In this document: positions 1 through 6,613 of the stretch, in pieces
Numbering within the stretch: position 1 is the first letter of the stretch
How the letters are laid out: every line of letters starts with the position of its first letter
Origin: a virus
Virus record (IMG/VR): IMGVR_UViG_3300029922_000007
Coordinates: 1-64,000 of that record
Reading direction: 5' to 3' (one strand)
Length of the DNA: 64,000 nt
Made by a program: the position numbers and the translations under genes
The notes under the pieces: generated by a model
What the model saw: only the letters and a program-made list of their open reading frames with translations
Database searches by the model: none
What the model was told of the DNA's origin: nothing

Positions 1-390
1 GCGTATGGTTCGAGCCAGGTGACGGCGTGTGATTCGAGCCAGGTGAGGGCGTATGATTCGAGCCAGGTGACGGCGTATGGTTCGAGCCAGGTGACGGCGT
101 GTGGTTCGAGCCAGGTGAGGGCGTATGGTTCGAGCCAGGTGACGGCGTGTGATTCGAGCCAGGTGAGGGCGTATGGTTCGAGCCAGGTGAGGGCGTATGA
201 TTCGAGCCAGGTGACGGCGTGTGATTCGAGCCAGGTGAGGGCGTATGGTTCGAGCCAGGTGAGGGCGTATGGTTCGAGCCAGGTGACGGCGTGTGATTCG
301 AGCCAGGTGAGGGCGTATGATTCGAGCCAGGTGACGGCGTGTGATTCGAGCCAGGTGAGGGCGTATGATTCGAGCCAGGTGAGGGCGTAT
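1..390 (+). repeat. 24-bp tandem repeat array, about 16 copies
   Basis: About sixteen direct copies of a 24-bp unit run from the window edge to about 390 and probably continue upstream. Each unit encodes eight residues ending SSQV. Copies differ at only three nucleotide sites (Thr/Arg, Tyr/Cys and Gly/Asp codons), so the array is very recent or kept uniform by recombination. The Thr and Cys alleles travel together, as do Arg and Tyr, so whole units are being shuffled. It is inside a reading frame and has no unique spacers, so it is not CRISPR. Confidence 0.97.
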
Positions 391-870
391 GGAAATTCAA
401 TGATTGCAGTGCTTTCAGCCTTTGTTATCATGCATAAAATTGCTCAGTACGCTGTCATTGCTTTGGATGGTGTTACTATCAAACTTCCCAAAAAGGCTAA
501 AACAGCTACTGTCATCAAGCGTAAGCTGATCGAGTACGATATCGATTCTTTTGTGGATATCTGGAATCTAACTGTCGAGAAAGATTACGTTATTCTTTAC
601 AAATCTGTTCGAAAGGATACTTTGTGTGATTTTAGAACTGGCAAGATCAAATACGAAGGAACCGTTACTTGTCCTGACTTTGATCCCTCTAGGGAGCGTG
701 AGTGTGGTGGTGGACTGCATCTTTGCGCTACTTCTCAAGGGGCTTTGGCCTTTGCAGGTGGACCGGCTAAACTGCTTAAGTGTAAGGTAAAGTTGAAGGA
801 TATCGTGGTTTATGGAAAGAATATTGAGAAGGTACGGTGTCGTCAAGTTGAAGTTTTAGGCGAAGTTTAA
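1..870 (+). CDS. Octapeptide-repeat (beta-solenoid-like) protein with C-terminal globular domain, 5'-truncated
   Basis: The frame is open at the window edge, so the true start lies upstream; 289 residues are visible. Residues 1-130 are octapeptide repeats of the form (T/R)A(Y/C)(G/D)SSQV, a low-complexity pattern typical of parallel beta-solenoids. Residues 131-289 form a globular domain with motifs such as YKSVRKD, FDPSRERECGGGLH and a terminal beta-rich part. This domain often follows such repeats in phage and bacterial proteins (I think DUF7666-like; not verified). A role in adhesion or virion decoration is possible, but no enzymatic function is visible. The gene heads the plus-strand small-gene run and ends 26 bp before the next start. 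Confidence 0.85.
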   Translation, partial: AYGSSQVTACDSSQVRAYDSSQVTAYGSSQVTACGSSQVRAYGSSQVTACDSSQVRAYGSSQVRAYDSSQVTACDSSQVRAYGSSQVRAYGSSQVTACDSSQVRAYDSSQVTACDSSQVRAYDSSQVRAYGNSMIAVLSAFVIMHKIAQYAVIALDGVTIKLPKKAKTATVIKRKLIEYDIDSFVDIWNLTVEKDYVILYKSVRKDTLCDFRTGKIKYEGTVTCPDFDPSRERECGGGLHLCATSQGALAFAGGPAKLLKCKVKLKDIVVYGKNIEKVRCRQVEVLGEV

Positions 871-896
871 CCCAAAAGTGAATTCGAGGGAGATTT

Positions 897-1034
897 ATGC
901 TACTCATTGGAAACGCTGTCGTCTTTGGCTTGCTGACTTGCATCTGGACTAAAGAAAACTGGTTTATTTTTGTAATCAAGTGCTTGTTCATGGCCCTCAT
1001 GGTCTTGAATGTAATTCAGTACGCTAAAGGTTGA
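897..1034 (+). CDS. Small membrane protein, 45 aa
   Basis: The ATG is preceded by GAGGGAG at good ribosome-binding distance. The product is almost entirely hydrophobic, with two possible membrane segments (about residues 2-17 and 22-41) separated by a short WTKEN turn, and ends QYAKG. It lies between the repeat protein and another small gene on the same strand. No family is recognised; a small inner-membrane protein of the early region is the most that can be said. Confidence 0.65.
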   Translation: MLLIGNAVVFGLLTCIWTKENWFIFVIKCLFMALMVLNVIQYAKG

Positions 1035-1046
1035 GAAGTGAACTTT

Positions 1047-1289
1047 ATGTCGAATATGAAAAACCTCAAGATGGCTATGATCCTTAGCTCTGTTCTACCG
1101 CTTGCTATGTTAGGCGGATTTAGTCTCCCTAGCGGTGGTGAAATCAGGGAGTCTACCGTACCAACTAAAGAAGAGTTGGAATGGATGGAAGGGCTTAACC
1201 CATATCGACGCAAGGAATGGCAAGGTAGGTTTAGGCAGGGGTTGACCAAAGAACAAAGGGCTTATGTAACGGAGCAATTGGAGGACTAA
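1047..1289 (+). CDS. Small secreted or membrane-anchored protein, 80 aa
   Basis: A GTG at 1038 is in frame, but the ATG at 1047 has GAGAAG at the right spacing and is preferred. The N terminus has a basic start and a hydrophobic stretch ending LAMLGG, resembling a signal peptide or anchor. The rest is charged and helical, with an EELEWMEGLNPYRRKEW segment. The stop is followed directly by the ATG of the next small gene, suggesting translational coupling. Function unknown. Confidence 0.65.
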   Translation: MSNMKNLKMAMILSSVLPLAMLGGFSLPSGGEIRESTVPTKEELEWMEGLNPYRRKEWQGRFRQGLTKEQRAYVTEQLED

Positions 1290-1400
1290 ATGCTCACCGA
1301 CGATCTATACGATTGGATCTTTGAGGACGATGACACATGGCTTATCACTGGAGATGGTAGGGCTATGGTTGTGAATGACGGTCAACTTTGGGATTGTTGA
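1290..1400 (+). CDS. Small acidic protein, 36 aa
   Basis: The start codon follows the previous stop with no gap, and a GGAG sequence within the end of the previous gene is placed to act as ribosome-binding site. The product is short and acidic, rich in Asp and Trp. It has no recognisable family. It is called from coupling and spacing only, so it is less certain than its neighbours. Confidence 0.45.
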   Translation: MLTDDLYDWIFEDDDTWLITGDGRAMVVNDGQLWDC

Positions 1401-1410
1401 AAGGAATGGT

Positions 1411-1710
1411 ATGAAAAAGAAATATGCAAGGCCTCTGCCAAAAGTAGGAGAGGATATCTATATCGAGGGAGCCATGTATCTTTCCCATGGAATTGATGAC
1501 TATAATGGGGGATTAGCCAAAGTTAGTAAGGTGAAGAAAGGGATTAGTGGGGGCGAGGACACTCACTATGTTAGCGTTGAGGAATTGCCAGGACACAGCT
1601 GGAATTGGGAATACTTAGCCGAAGAACAAGATGACCTAAAGAAAGAGTATAAGAAACAGCGAGCGCATCCAGATCCAGATAATAGTGTAGAATCAAACTG
1701 TTGGAATTGA
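1411..1710 (+). CDS. Conserved phage-type hypothetical protein, 99 aa
   Basis: An in-frame GTG exists upstream at 1375, but the ATG at 1411 follows an AAAGGAA ribosome-binding site and avoids overlap with the previous small gene. The protein has a central YLSHGIDDYNGGLA segment and a C-terminal PGHSWNWEYLAEEQ segment followed by a charged tail ending in DPD. This arrangement looks like a family I have seen in other large phages, without known function. Probably soluble and cytoplasmic. Confidence 0.8.
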   Translation: MKKKYARPLPKVGEDIYIEGAMYLSHGIDDYNGGLAKVSKVKKGISGGEDTHYVSVEELPGHSWNWEYLAEEQDDLKKEYKKQRAHPDPDNSVESNCWN

Positions 1711-1734
1711 AATCTAAAACTGAAAGGGAACTAT

Positions 1735-2331
1735 ATGATTAAAAACTATGAAACTAAACGAGCAGCAGCTATTTGTATTGGCACTGGTATTGCATGTATT
1801 GCATTGAGTCTTCTCTCTGGGTGTGGGCCGAATCCATTCCAGGGTCCGGCAGGCCCGCAAGGGGCTGAAGGGGTAGCTGGGCAATCCACAGTCGGTGCGG
1901 CTGGATCGCAGGGCGTGCAAGGGCAAGCGGGTGGTACAGGTCCGGCAGGAAGCAGTTGCAGTGTAACCAGTGTGGGTATTAACCAAACCGCGCCAAACGG
2001 CGGCTCTCTTCTTAGCTGTACGGACGGAAGTCAATCGTTGGTACTAAACGGTACGCCGGGAGATACTGGGGCGACCGGCCCTACAGGAAACCAAGGTGCG
2101 ACTGGAACCCCCGGAACTGTGGTTTATGCTGTTCAATTTTGTCCTAATGTTACAACATCTTACCCCAATACCTTTGCGGAAGTGGCTTTTTGTATTAATA
2201 ATAGCCTGTGGGCAGTTTATTCACAGAACGATGGATTTCTAACTGAGGTGGTGCCTGGAACATACTCTAGCGATGGAATCAATGCTAGTTGTACTTTCAC
2301 TGTAGGATCAAATTGCGAAATTAGCTATTGA
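1735..2331 (+). CDS. Collagen-like lipoprotein, 198 aa
   Basis: The N terminus has a basic start and a hydrophobic stretch with a lipobox-like LLSGC, the lipidated cysteine being near residue 30. Two runs of Gly-X-Y triplets follow, about residues 37-72 and 108-127, rich in Pro, Ala, Gln and Thr as in collagen-like triple helices. The C-terminal 70 residues contain four cysteines and look globular. The product is probably exported and lipid-anchored by the host. A cell-surface role during infection, such as masking or superinfection exclusion, is inference. A GGGAAC sequence precedes the ATG. Confidence 0.85.
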   Translation: MIKNYETKRAAAICIGTGIACIALSLLSGCGPNPFQGPAGPQGAEGVAGQSTVGAAGSQGVQGQAGGTGPAGSSCSVTSVGINQTAPNGGSLLSCTDGSQSLVLNGTPGDTGATGPTGNQGATGTPGTVVYAVQFCPNVTTSYPNTFAEVAFCINNSLWAVYSQNDGFLTEVVPGTYSSDGINASCTFTVGSNCEISY

Positions 2332-2339
2332 GGAACTTT

Positions 2340-2714
2340 ATGTCTAAATCTAAAAAAGACTTTACTTTTATTTCAGGCAGAAAATATGATGCTATGATGG
2401 GGAGATGCTATAGAAAAACAGATATTTCATATAAAAATTATGGGGAAAGGGGCATTAAGGTATGCTCTGAATGGATAATCGATATAAACAATTTTAGGAA
2501 GTGGTTGGCTTTGGAGTTGATAAAGAATTCTATCGATACGGAAGATTTTGTTATTCAATCACGTAAATATCAATTAGACAGGATAGACAGTGAAGGACAT
2601 TATACTCCTAACAATTGCCGACTTTCAAGTCCCCAACTTAATTCGCGTAATAAGAAATTTGCTAAAAGAATAATTGAATCTAGCGAAGGGACACTCCACG
2701 AACTTGGCAAGTAG
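2340..2714 (+). CDS. HNH-type homing endonuclease-like protein, 124 aa
   Basis: The start is set at ATG 2340, behind GAGGAAC, rather than the upstream GTG-type start overlapping the previous gene. The protein has the combination NYGERGIKVCSEW, a mid-region WLALE and YQLDRIDSEGHYTPNNC followed by R and N residues. This is the typical layout of short phage proteins annotated as HNH or HNH-like nucleases. The catalytic His is not obvious, so activity is uncertain. It may be a small mobile gene inserted after the collagen-like lipoprotein. Confidence 0.65.
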   Translation: MSKSKKDFTFISGRKYDAMMGRCYRKTDISYKNYGERGIKVCSEWIIDINNFRKWLALELIKNSIDTEDFVIQSRKYQLDRIDSEGHYTPNNCRLSSPQLNSRNKKFAKRIIESSEGTLHELGK

Positions 2715-2823
2715 TGTCTAACTAGTTCGCAGCTGTATGGACGTATGTTGTCATAATGGGTCCATATCGACTCAAAATGGGTACAAGCTGGCACGAGGGA
2801 TGCAATAGGTATAGGACAGGAGA

Positions 2824-3066
2824 ATGCAGATGAGTAACGAATATACAGCAGTTAAGGTTTGGGTAGGCGGTATAGGAGATGAAGATCATATCCAGGTTCA
2901 AACCGATACCCTAGATGGACAAAGAGGCACGATTCGACTCTCCATTGAAAGATCTAAAGATGGGGATCAGATCATTGGATACTTCGATGCTGATCAATTG
3001 ATCAAGGCTATCCAACTAGTTGCTAATGCCGATCTGCAATATCTTACAGATGGTGATGACAAATGA
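2824..3066 (+). CDS. Hypothetical protein, 80 aa
   Basis: The start is at ATG 2824 behind GGACAGGAG; a second in-frame ATG at 2830 is possible. The protein looks like a small alpha/beta fold with a beta-rich middle (KDGDQIIGYFDADQL) and a helical end. The stop overlaps the next ATG by 4 bp (ATGA), so it is co-translated with 3063-3257. The 109 bp upstream hold no clear promoter or gene. No function is recognised. Confidence 0.75.
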   Translation: MQMSNEYTAVKVWVGGIGDEDHIQVQTDTLDGQRGTIRLSIERSKDGDQIIGYFDADQLIKAIQLVANADLQYLTDGDDK

Positions 3067-3257
3067 CCATGAAGGAAGAACGCAGGTTGCCGAGAAACTT
3101 TAATGCCGGATGGGCTCTTACCTATATTCTGCAAGAATGGCCCATCTCAGAAACTATGAGGAATCAGTTTTACGATGAGTTGGTTCATACAGAGCCCTAC
3201 TATAGGGCACAACTAGAACAGGCTTTGAGAGTACATGGAGTAAGATGGATTCGATGA
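3063..3257 (+). CDS. Hypothetical protein, 64 aa
   Basis: This small basic protein overlaps its predecessor by an ATGA junction. It is helical, with a RAQLEQALRVHGVRW C-terminal segment, and has no recognised domain. It is immediately followed by the tRNA-Ile gene, so the transcript probably continues into the tRNA and the following small genes. Confidence 0.75.
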   Translation: MTMKEERRLPRNFNAGWALTYILQEWPISETMRNQFYDELVHTEPYYRAQLEQALRVHGVRWIR

Positions 3258-3264
3258 TTAAAAA

Positions 3265-3340
3265 TTTCCGGTAGTTCAGTGGTTAGAATGCCGAGCTTAT
3301 ATCTCGGAGGTCGTGGGTTCAATTCCCACCCGGAATACCA
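3265..3340 (+). tRNA. tRNA-Ile(UAU)
   Basis: The 76-nt sequence folds into a full cloverleaf. The acceptor stem has a U-U mismatch at 1:72, the D arm is GTTC/GAAT, the anticodon stem is CCGAG/CTCGG with loop CTTATAT, and the T arm is GTGGG/CCCAC. The encoded 3' end is ACCA. The anticodon is UAU, which reads AUA directly. Bacteria normally read AUA with a lysidine-modified CAU tRNA, so this is an unusual isoacceptor. Confidence 0.93.
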
Positions 3341-3354
3341 ATTAGGAGTCAAGA

Positions 3355-3546
3355 GTGAAGGTCAAATTCTGTAATAATAACAACGCAAATATTCATTCAA
3401 AAGTTACGGAAGTGTTCGATACTAAAAAAGACTTTGATCTTAATGACGAAGAATGGAAAGCTCTTAGTGACGAAGAGAAAGACACTTTCCTGAAAGAATG
3501 GGCCTATGAAAACTTCGATATGTGGATAGAGGAAGATGAAGAATGA
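3355..3546 (+). CDS. Small acidic conserved phage protein, 63 aa
   Basis: The start is GTG, with TTAGGAG upstream. The layout is an N-terminal short beta stretch followed by an acidic helical part with EWKALSDEEKDTFLKEWAYEN, which resembles a widespread family of small phage proteins (DUF7167-like, from memory). It overlaps the next gene by an ATGA junction. No biochemical role is known to me. Confidence 0.75.
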   Translation: MKVKFCNNNNANIHSKVTEVFDTKKDFDLNDEEWKALSDEEKDTFLKEWAYENFDMWIEEDEE

Positions 3547-3728
3547 AAGCCCCCTCTACCAATAAGTTGGCTGTCCTTAAGAAGCAATGGGAGAAGCAAT
3601 TTCTCATTGAAGCCTTGGAGTACCACAACTACTGTGTTACGGATGCAGCTAAAGATATTGGAATAGATAAGGCTAATTTGAATCGATTGCTTAGAAAGCA
3701 TGGGTTAAATAGTAAGGAGAGAAAATGA
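3543..3728 (+). CDS. Fis-type helix-turn-helix DNA-binding protein, 61 aa
   Basis: The sequence from about residue 17 on follows the pattern of the Fis/NtrC C-terminal helix-turn-helix (HTH_8): FLIEALEYHNYCVTDAAKDIGI, then a recognition helix with NLNRLLRKHGL. The protein is little more than this domain, so it is probably a dimeric DNA-binding regulator or nucleoid-type protein acting on phage or host DNA. It overlaps both neighbours by 4 bp, so it belongs to a translationally coupled operon. The target is unknown. Confidence 0.85.
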   Translation: MKAPSTNKLAVLKKQWEKQFLIEALEYHNYCVTDAAKDIGIDKANLNRLLRKHGLNSKERK

Positions 3729-3943
3729 AGAACGGACTCTATAAAATCAGTTTCGAAGTAAAACTTGTTGGTTGTGAAACCGAAGAAGATGCTCACAAAG
3801 CATTGATAGGACTCTTGGTCGATTCTATCGAAGGGAACGCTGAATTTCCAGAAGTGGATTTCGCCCTGACCGAAGAAATTGAGGAGGAATACGAGATGGA
3901 GGAAGAGGAGATCGAACCTCTTAATTTTGAGGAAACAGCATGA
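3725..3943 (+). CDS. Small acidic protein, 72 aa
   Basis: The N-terminal half looks like a small alpha/beta domain (YKISFEVKLVGCETEEDAHKAL), and the C-terminal third is an almost pure Glu-rich tail. The strong negative charge could serve DNA mimicry or protein binding, but that is inference. It overlaps its two neighbours by ATGA junctions. Confidence 0.75.
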   Translation: MKNGLYKISFEVKLVGCETEEDAHKALIGLLVDSIEGNAEFPEVDFALTEEIEEEYEMEEEEIEPLNFEETA

Positions 3944-4107
3944 GCAAAGAAAGAGGCAAGTCTAGGCGCGAGAAGGAAGATAACTCGAATGCCTACAATA
4001 AGTTGCGTAGAGAACTGTTGAGATGTCCTATCTGTCCGCCAAATAGAGGTGAGAATGCTAAGTCCCGCAAAAAATACGTGAGTAAACCTAAAAAGACTCG
4101 GAAGTGA
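3940..4107 (+). CDS. Small basic CPxC-containing protein, 55 aa
   Basis: This gene lies in an ATGA overlap with the previous gene. The protein is very basic, with a CPICPPNRGENA segment and a lysine-rich tail. The single CxxC and Gly-Glu-Asn motif recur in small conserved proteins of several phages. One CxxC alone cannot complete a zinc site, so a dimeric zinc site or a partner protein would be needed. Function unknown. Confidence 0.75.
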   Translation: MSKERGKSRREKEDNSNAYNKLRRELLRCPICPPNRGENAKSRKKYVSKPKKTRK

Positions 4108-4112
4108 ATTTT

Positions 4113-4307
4113 ATGAAAAAGATTCTTGGCTACACTATCAAATTCCGTGGCGATTCCTGGGGAGATGCTCTCTATAATCTTTACGATCACGATCTATACA
4201 AGACTAAAAAGCAGGCGCTAGACGATATCGAAGACCTTAAAAGGATTGACTGTATCCCTAAGAGATCTAAATCAAAGGTATTTCGGGTGGTGGTAGAGGA
4301 AGTATGA
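4113..4307 (+). CDS. Hypothetical protein, 64 aa
   Basis: The ATG at 4113 is preferred over an in-frame GTG at 4104, because GGAAG lies at ribosome-binding distance from the ATG. The protein begins with beta-rich KILGYTIKFRG and continues with a helical charged region ending VFRVVVEEV. It overlaps the next ATG by 4 bp. No family is recognised. Confidence 0.7.
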   Translation: MKKILGYTIKFRGDSWGDALYNLYDHDLYKTKKQALDDIEDLKRIDCIPKRSKSKVFRVVVEEV

Positions 4308-4453
4308 AATGCTGTTGGTTCTTTCATGCTTGGTCAAAATGGTCGGCTATTCAAACGGTTCCAGCCTCTAGCTACTTTGCGGGCAATACAACTATGTGTC
4401 TTCAGACTAAAACGTGTTCTAAATGTAATAAAATTACCTGGAGAAGGTGCTAA
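4304..4453 (+). CDS. Small Cys/Trp-rich protein, 49 aa
   Basis: It starts within the stop of the preceding gene (ATGA). The sequence has an N-terminal CCWFFHAWSKWS motif and a C-terminal TCSKCNKITWRRC, giving one CC pair, His and a CxxC, so a small zinc-binding fold is possible. Small phage proteins of this layout are common and uncharacterised. It is coupled to the following gene, whose ATG is 1 bp beyond its stop. Confidence 0.7.
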   Translation: MKCCWFFHAWSKWSAIQTVPASSYFAGNTTMCLQTKTCSKCNKITWRRC

Positions 4454-4454
4454 G

Positions 4455-4658
4455 ATGAGTCTCATCCTTAGATCCGACCTGGAACCATGGGATTGTGACG
4501 ATTGTAAAGCTTTGGTCTATCGTGGAGAAGTCCTAAATCAGAAGTTCTACTGCTTTCGGTGTGCTCCAGCTATTGAGTTAGGGTTAGAGGCCCTGGTAGA
4601 CGAAAGTGAAGAAGTTGAAGATGAAAGTCCAGAAGTGAATTTGGAGGAGGTCGTATGA
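4455..4658 (+). CDS. Zinc-ribbon-like acidic protein, 67 aa
   Basis: The frame extends upstream to 4326, but the ATG at 4455 has GGAGAAGG at the correct distance. Residues 13-38 contain CDDC and CFRC pairs, consistent with a zinc ribbon. The tail is rich in Glu and Asp and contains ESPEVNLEEV. It overlaps the next gene by ATGA. A nucleic-acid or protein-binding role is likely for the ribbon, with no specific function visible. Confidence 0.75.
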   Translation: MSLILRSDLEPWDCDDCKALVYRGEVLNQKFYCFRCAPAIELGLEALVDESEEVEDESPEVNLEEVV

Positions 4659-4864
4659 AAGTATACCAAGTCCTATGGTACGAAAACGACTGTAGCGGAA
4701 CCGTATCTCTACATAGATCGCTAGAAGGCGCTATTAAAGGAATTGAGGATTATAAGGGAAAGCTACCTGATTTTAACTGGAGAAATACTTATCGTCCAAA
4801 TGACTGGACTTTGGCTGGGGCGGTGTTAGGATTGTCGAGAAAGATTTGTTGGACTGAAAAGTGA
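4655..4864 (+). CDS. Hypothetical protein, 69 aa
   Basis: It is coupled to the preceding zinc-ribbon gene by an ATGA overlap. It begins with a beta strand (KVYQVLWYEND), has a short helix (SLEGAIKGIEDYKG) and ends in a Trp-containing segment. It looks like a small soluble alpha/beta protein. The stop is followed by an AAGTGAATTTTAAGGAG leader for the next gene. Confidence 0.75.
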   Translation: MKVYQVLWYENDCSGTVSLHRSLEGAIKGIEDYKGKLPDFNWRNTYRPNDWTLAGAVLGLSRKICWTEK

Positions 4865-4883
4865 ATTTTAAGGAGAATAGAAT

Positions 4884-5078
4884 ATGACTTTAGATAAGTG
4901 GTTTCAGATCATTAAAGAAGAGAAGACCAAATCTTACGAAAAGACTTTGGGTTGCAATGAACCTCAAAGTTGGCATCTTTGCAGGAGTGCAATGTTAGAA
5001 TATATTGCAGAAATCGATAAGGCCGCAGAAGTATATATGCTCGAAAACTCAAAGGAGAAGCAAAATGGCCGGACGTAA
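4884..5078 (+). CDS. Hypothetical protein, 64 aa
   Basis: The ATG lies behind AAGGAG with a comfortable spacing. The protein is mostly helical and charged (WFQIIKEEKTKSYEKTLG, and AMLEYIAEIDKAAEVYMLE). No family is recognised. Its last codons overlap the start of the next gene by 14 bp. Confidence 0.75.
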   Translation: MTLDKWFQIIKEEKTKSYEKTLGCNEPQSWHLCRSAMLEYIAEIDKAAEVYMLENSKEKQNGRT

Positions 5079-5244
5079 AAATTTCCCCAACAGACAAAAA
5101 GAACGATTGGATCGGGCACTTGAAAGGCAAGCGGCGTACAACAAGCTTACAAGCAATCAGAAGCTTGGTAAGAATGCGGTCTCTATGGGAACTAAGGAGC
5201 GCACTCGATTGGCTGTTAAGTTGATGCAGGAGAGCCAGAAATGA
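5065..5244 (+). CDS. Small basic protein, 59 aa
   Basis: The start is at ATG 5065, with GGAGAAG upstream; the longer in-frame version from 5005 would overlap the previous gene heavily. The protein is highly basic and helical (RQKERLDRALERQAAYNKL), suggesting nucleic-acid or ribosome contact. It overlaps the following lipoprotein gene by ATGA. No function is recognised. Confidence 0.75.
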   Translation: MAGRKNFPNRQKERLDRALERQAAYNKLTSNQKLGKNAVSMGTKERTRLAVKLMQESQK

Positions 5245-5489
5245 AATATCTCATCTTACCCATTCTATTAATGCTGTCGGGGTGTGACTGTAGTGGTCCC
5301 GAACACGATCTTTTCGCTAAAGTAGGGGATTGCATCTATACCATGGAAGGAACTGTTGTTAAAATTATTGCTGAAGGAAAGTACAGTTTTGAAGTTATAG
5401 ATGAAAACGGTACGAAGTATACTACCCATGGCAAGTATCTGCTGCCAACAGATTGTTTTAGTCGAGTTTTTCCGGAGAAAAAGAAATGA
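5241..5489 (+). CDS. Putative lipoprotein, 82 aa
   Basis: The first 15 residues form a signal peptide with lipobox LMLSGC, lipidation expected at Cys15. The mature part is a small domain with a VGDCIYTMEGTVVKII segment and a later cysteine, plausibly a disulphide-stabilised beta fold similar to SH3-like domains. Phage lipoproteins of this size sometimes act at the cell surface in superinfection exclusion; that role is inference. The gene is coupled to both neighbours by ATGA overlaps. Confidence 0.8.
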   Translation: MKYLILPILLMLSGCDCSGPEHDLFAKVGDCIYTMEGTVVKIIAEGKYSFEVIDENGTKYTTHGKYLLPTDCFSRVFPEKKK

Positions 5490-5650
5490 AATACTTGAAG
5501 GTATTGGTTCAACCAATTAAAATTAAGGGTTCCGAGGATGACATTGAAACCTTACAGGCGGATCTTTTTGAACGACTAACGGCACTAATTGAGTCCGAAA
5601 CTCTTACCTTTGAAATCATTGACGAAGACGAAGACTCAGACGAGGATTAA
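5486..5650 (+). CDS. Small acidic protein, 54 aa
   Basis: This is an ATGA-coupled gene after the lipoprotein. It starts with a beta strand (YLKVLVQPIKIKG), then a helix, then an acidic tail ending DEDEDSDED. The organisation resembles 3725-3943 (short alpha/beta domain plus acidic tail). Function unknown. Confidence 0.7.
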   Translation: MKYLKVLVQPIKIKGSEDDIETLQADLFERLTALIESETLTFEIIDEDEDSDED

Positions 5651-5710
5651 ATGAGCTTACTCTGGATTGTTATTCTAATTCTACTAATCGCAATGTGGCT
5701 CAGTCCTTAA
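5651..5710 (+). CDS. Possible 19-aa hydrophobic peptide
   Basis: It starts directly after the previous stop and encodes one hydrophobic stretch, MSLLWIVILILLIAMWL then SP. Such one-helix peptides are found at the ends of phage small-gene operons, but at this length chance cannot be excluded. Its end overlaps the 3' end of the convergent minus-strand gene. Confidence 0.35.
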   Translation: MSLLWIVILILLIAMWLSP

Positions 5711-6197
5711 ATCCGCCCTTATTCCCTTCAGCCGCCTCATCACTCATCTCTAGCGATTCGAATGACATACTTCCCCCTTTGGGGGGTATAGGCTTAACTT
5801 CCTTATCAGAAGTCTTTTTTGCCAGAAGTGGATTTTTCAATTCACCAGTTATAGGATCTTTGGTTTTGGCTAATCGCTTGATCTCTTTGTTCATCACAGC
5901 GTCAACCATATCTTCCAGGTCCTGCTTGTTCATACGAGAATAGGTTGGATCTTGCATAGTATATAACTTATCTAATAGGTCTTCCATCTCATCGTGAATT
6001 TCAGATGGTTGATACTTGTCTTCGTATAGGTTCTTCAAGACGAACATAGGATCTAAATCGTAGACCTCATGCAGAGGCGTTCTAAATCTATCAGAGTACT
6101 CTCTGCATCGTATTGAATAGATCGATTCAGGCGTTGGAGATAAGGCCACCCCAATGGCTAGAAGTTCGGCATGATGGATTAGGTCGTAGAAGTTCAT
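5700..6197 (-). CDS. Virion-module protein of unknown function, 165 aa
   Basis: This is the last of three overlapping minus-strand genes; it overlaps its predecessor by 4 bp. The protein is soluble and helical, with a Trp-less N-terminal domain (YDLIHHAELLAIGVALSPTPESI) and a Gly/Ser-rich C terminus. From position it probably belongs to the tail or assembly module. I do not recognise a domain. Confidence 0.75.
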   Translation of the reverse strand: MNFYDLIHHAELLAIGVALSPTPESIYSIRCREYSDRFRTPLHEVYDLDPMFVLKNLYEDKYQPSEIHDEMEDLLDKLYTMQDPTYSRMNKQDLEDMVDAVMNKEIKRLAKTKDPITGELKNPLLAKKTSDKEVKPIPPKGGSMSFESLEMSDEAAEGNKGGFKD

Positions 6198-6613
6198 AGG
6201 CCAGCGTCGTTTTTGTCCATACGAGCAAATCGGGCCTTATCCGATTCGTGAGCATTTAAATTTTCTCCCAAAATATGATCCGTAGTCCATACAGAAGGGC
6301 ACATAGTTGCCGTACCAGTAGTGGTGACTCCTCCATTAAGGGTCACGGTTCCAATTGAAGAGGGCAAATTACTAGTGGTCTCGACACTATAAGGCCACTG
6401 CTGATGGCCTGGGGGAAGAGGGGTTCCAATAAAAGGTTGCATGTTTGGCCAGAGAGGTCCACTTGCACCCCCAGCTCCCTGATTGGGTTGTGGCGGGATA
6501 TAAAAAGTGGCAGTCTTAAGCCGTTCAATCTCGGCCTTCAAATAGTTAAGAAGTTCTTGTTGAGTCTTAATAGTTTGGTTAAGGGCATCAATTACGGCTT
6601 GATCGTTACACAT
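6194..6613 (-). CDS. Virion-module protein with N-terminal coiled coil, 139 aa
   Basis: Residues 5-33 form a short amphipathic helix suited to a coiled coil. They are followed by a Pro/Gly-rich segment (PPQPNQGAGGASGP) and a Thr/Gly-rich part around TVTLNGGVTTTGT. This suggests an elongated structural or assembly protein. The start codon overlaps the stop of the preceding gene (GATGTGTAA), indicating coupled translation. Confidence 0.75.
   Translation of the reverse strand: MCNDQAVIDALNQTIKTQQELLNYLKAEIERLKTATFYIPPQPNQGAGGASGPLWPNMQPFIGTPLPPGHQQWPYSVETTSNLPSSIGTVTLNGGVTTTGTATMCPSVWTTDHILGENLNAHESDKARFARMDKNDAGL

Noticed and set aside
1-390. CRISPR-like array
   Set aside because: Units are contiguous 24-bp copies in an open reading frame with no unique spacers.
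2715-2823. Promoter in the gap before 2824
   Set aside because: TTGTCA and TATAGG-like parts occur but at wrong spacing; no convincing match.
6606-6613. Programmed frameshift joining 6606-7061 to 6194-6613
   Set aside because: The overlap is a plain stop/start overlap (GATGTGTAA) with no slippery heptamer.
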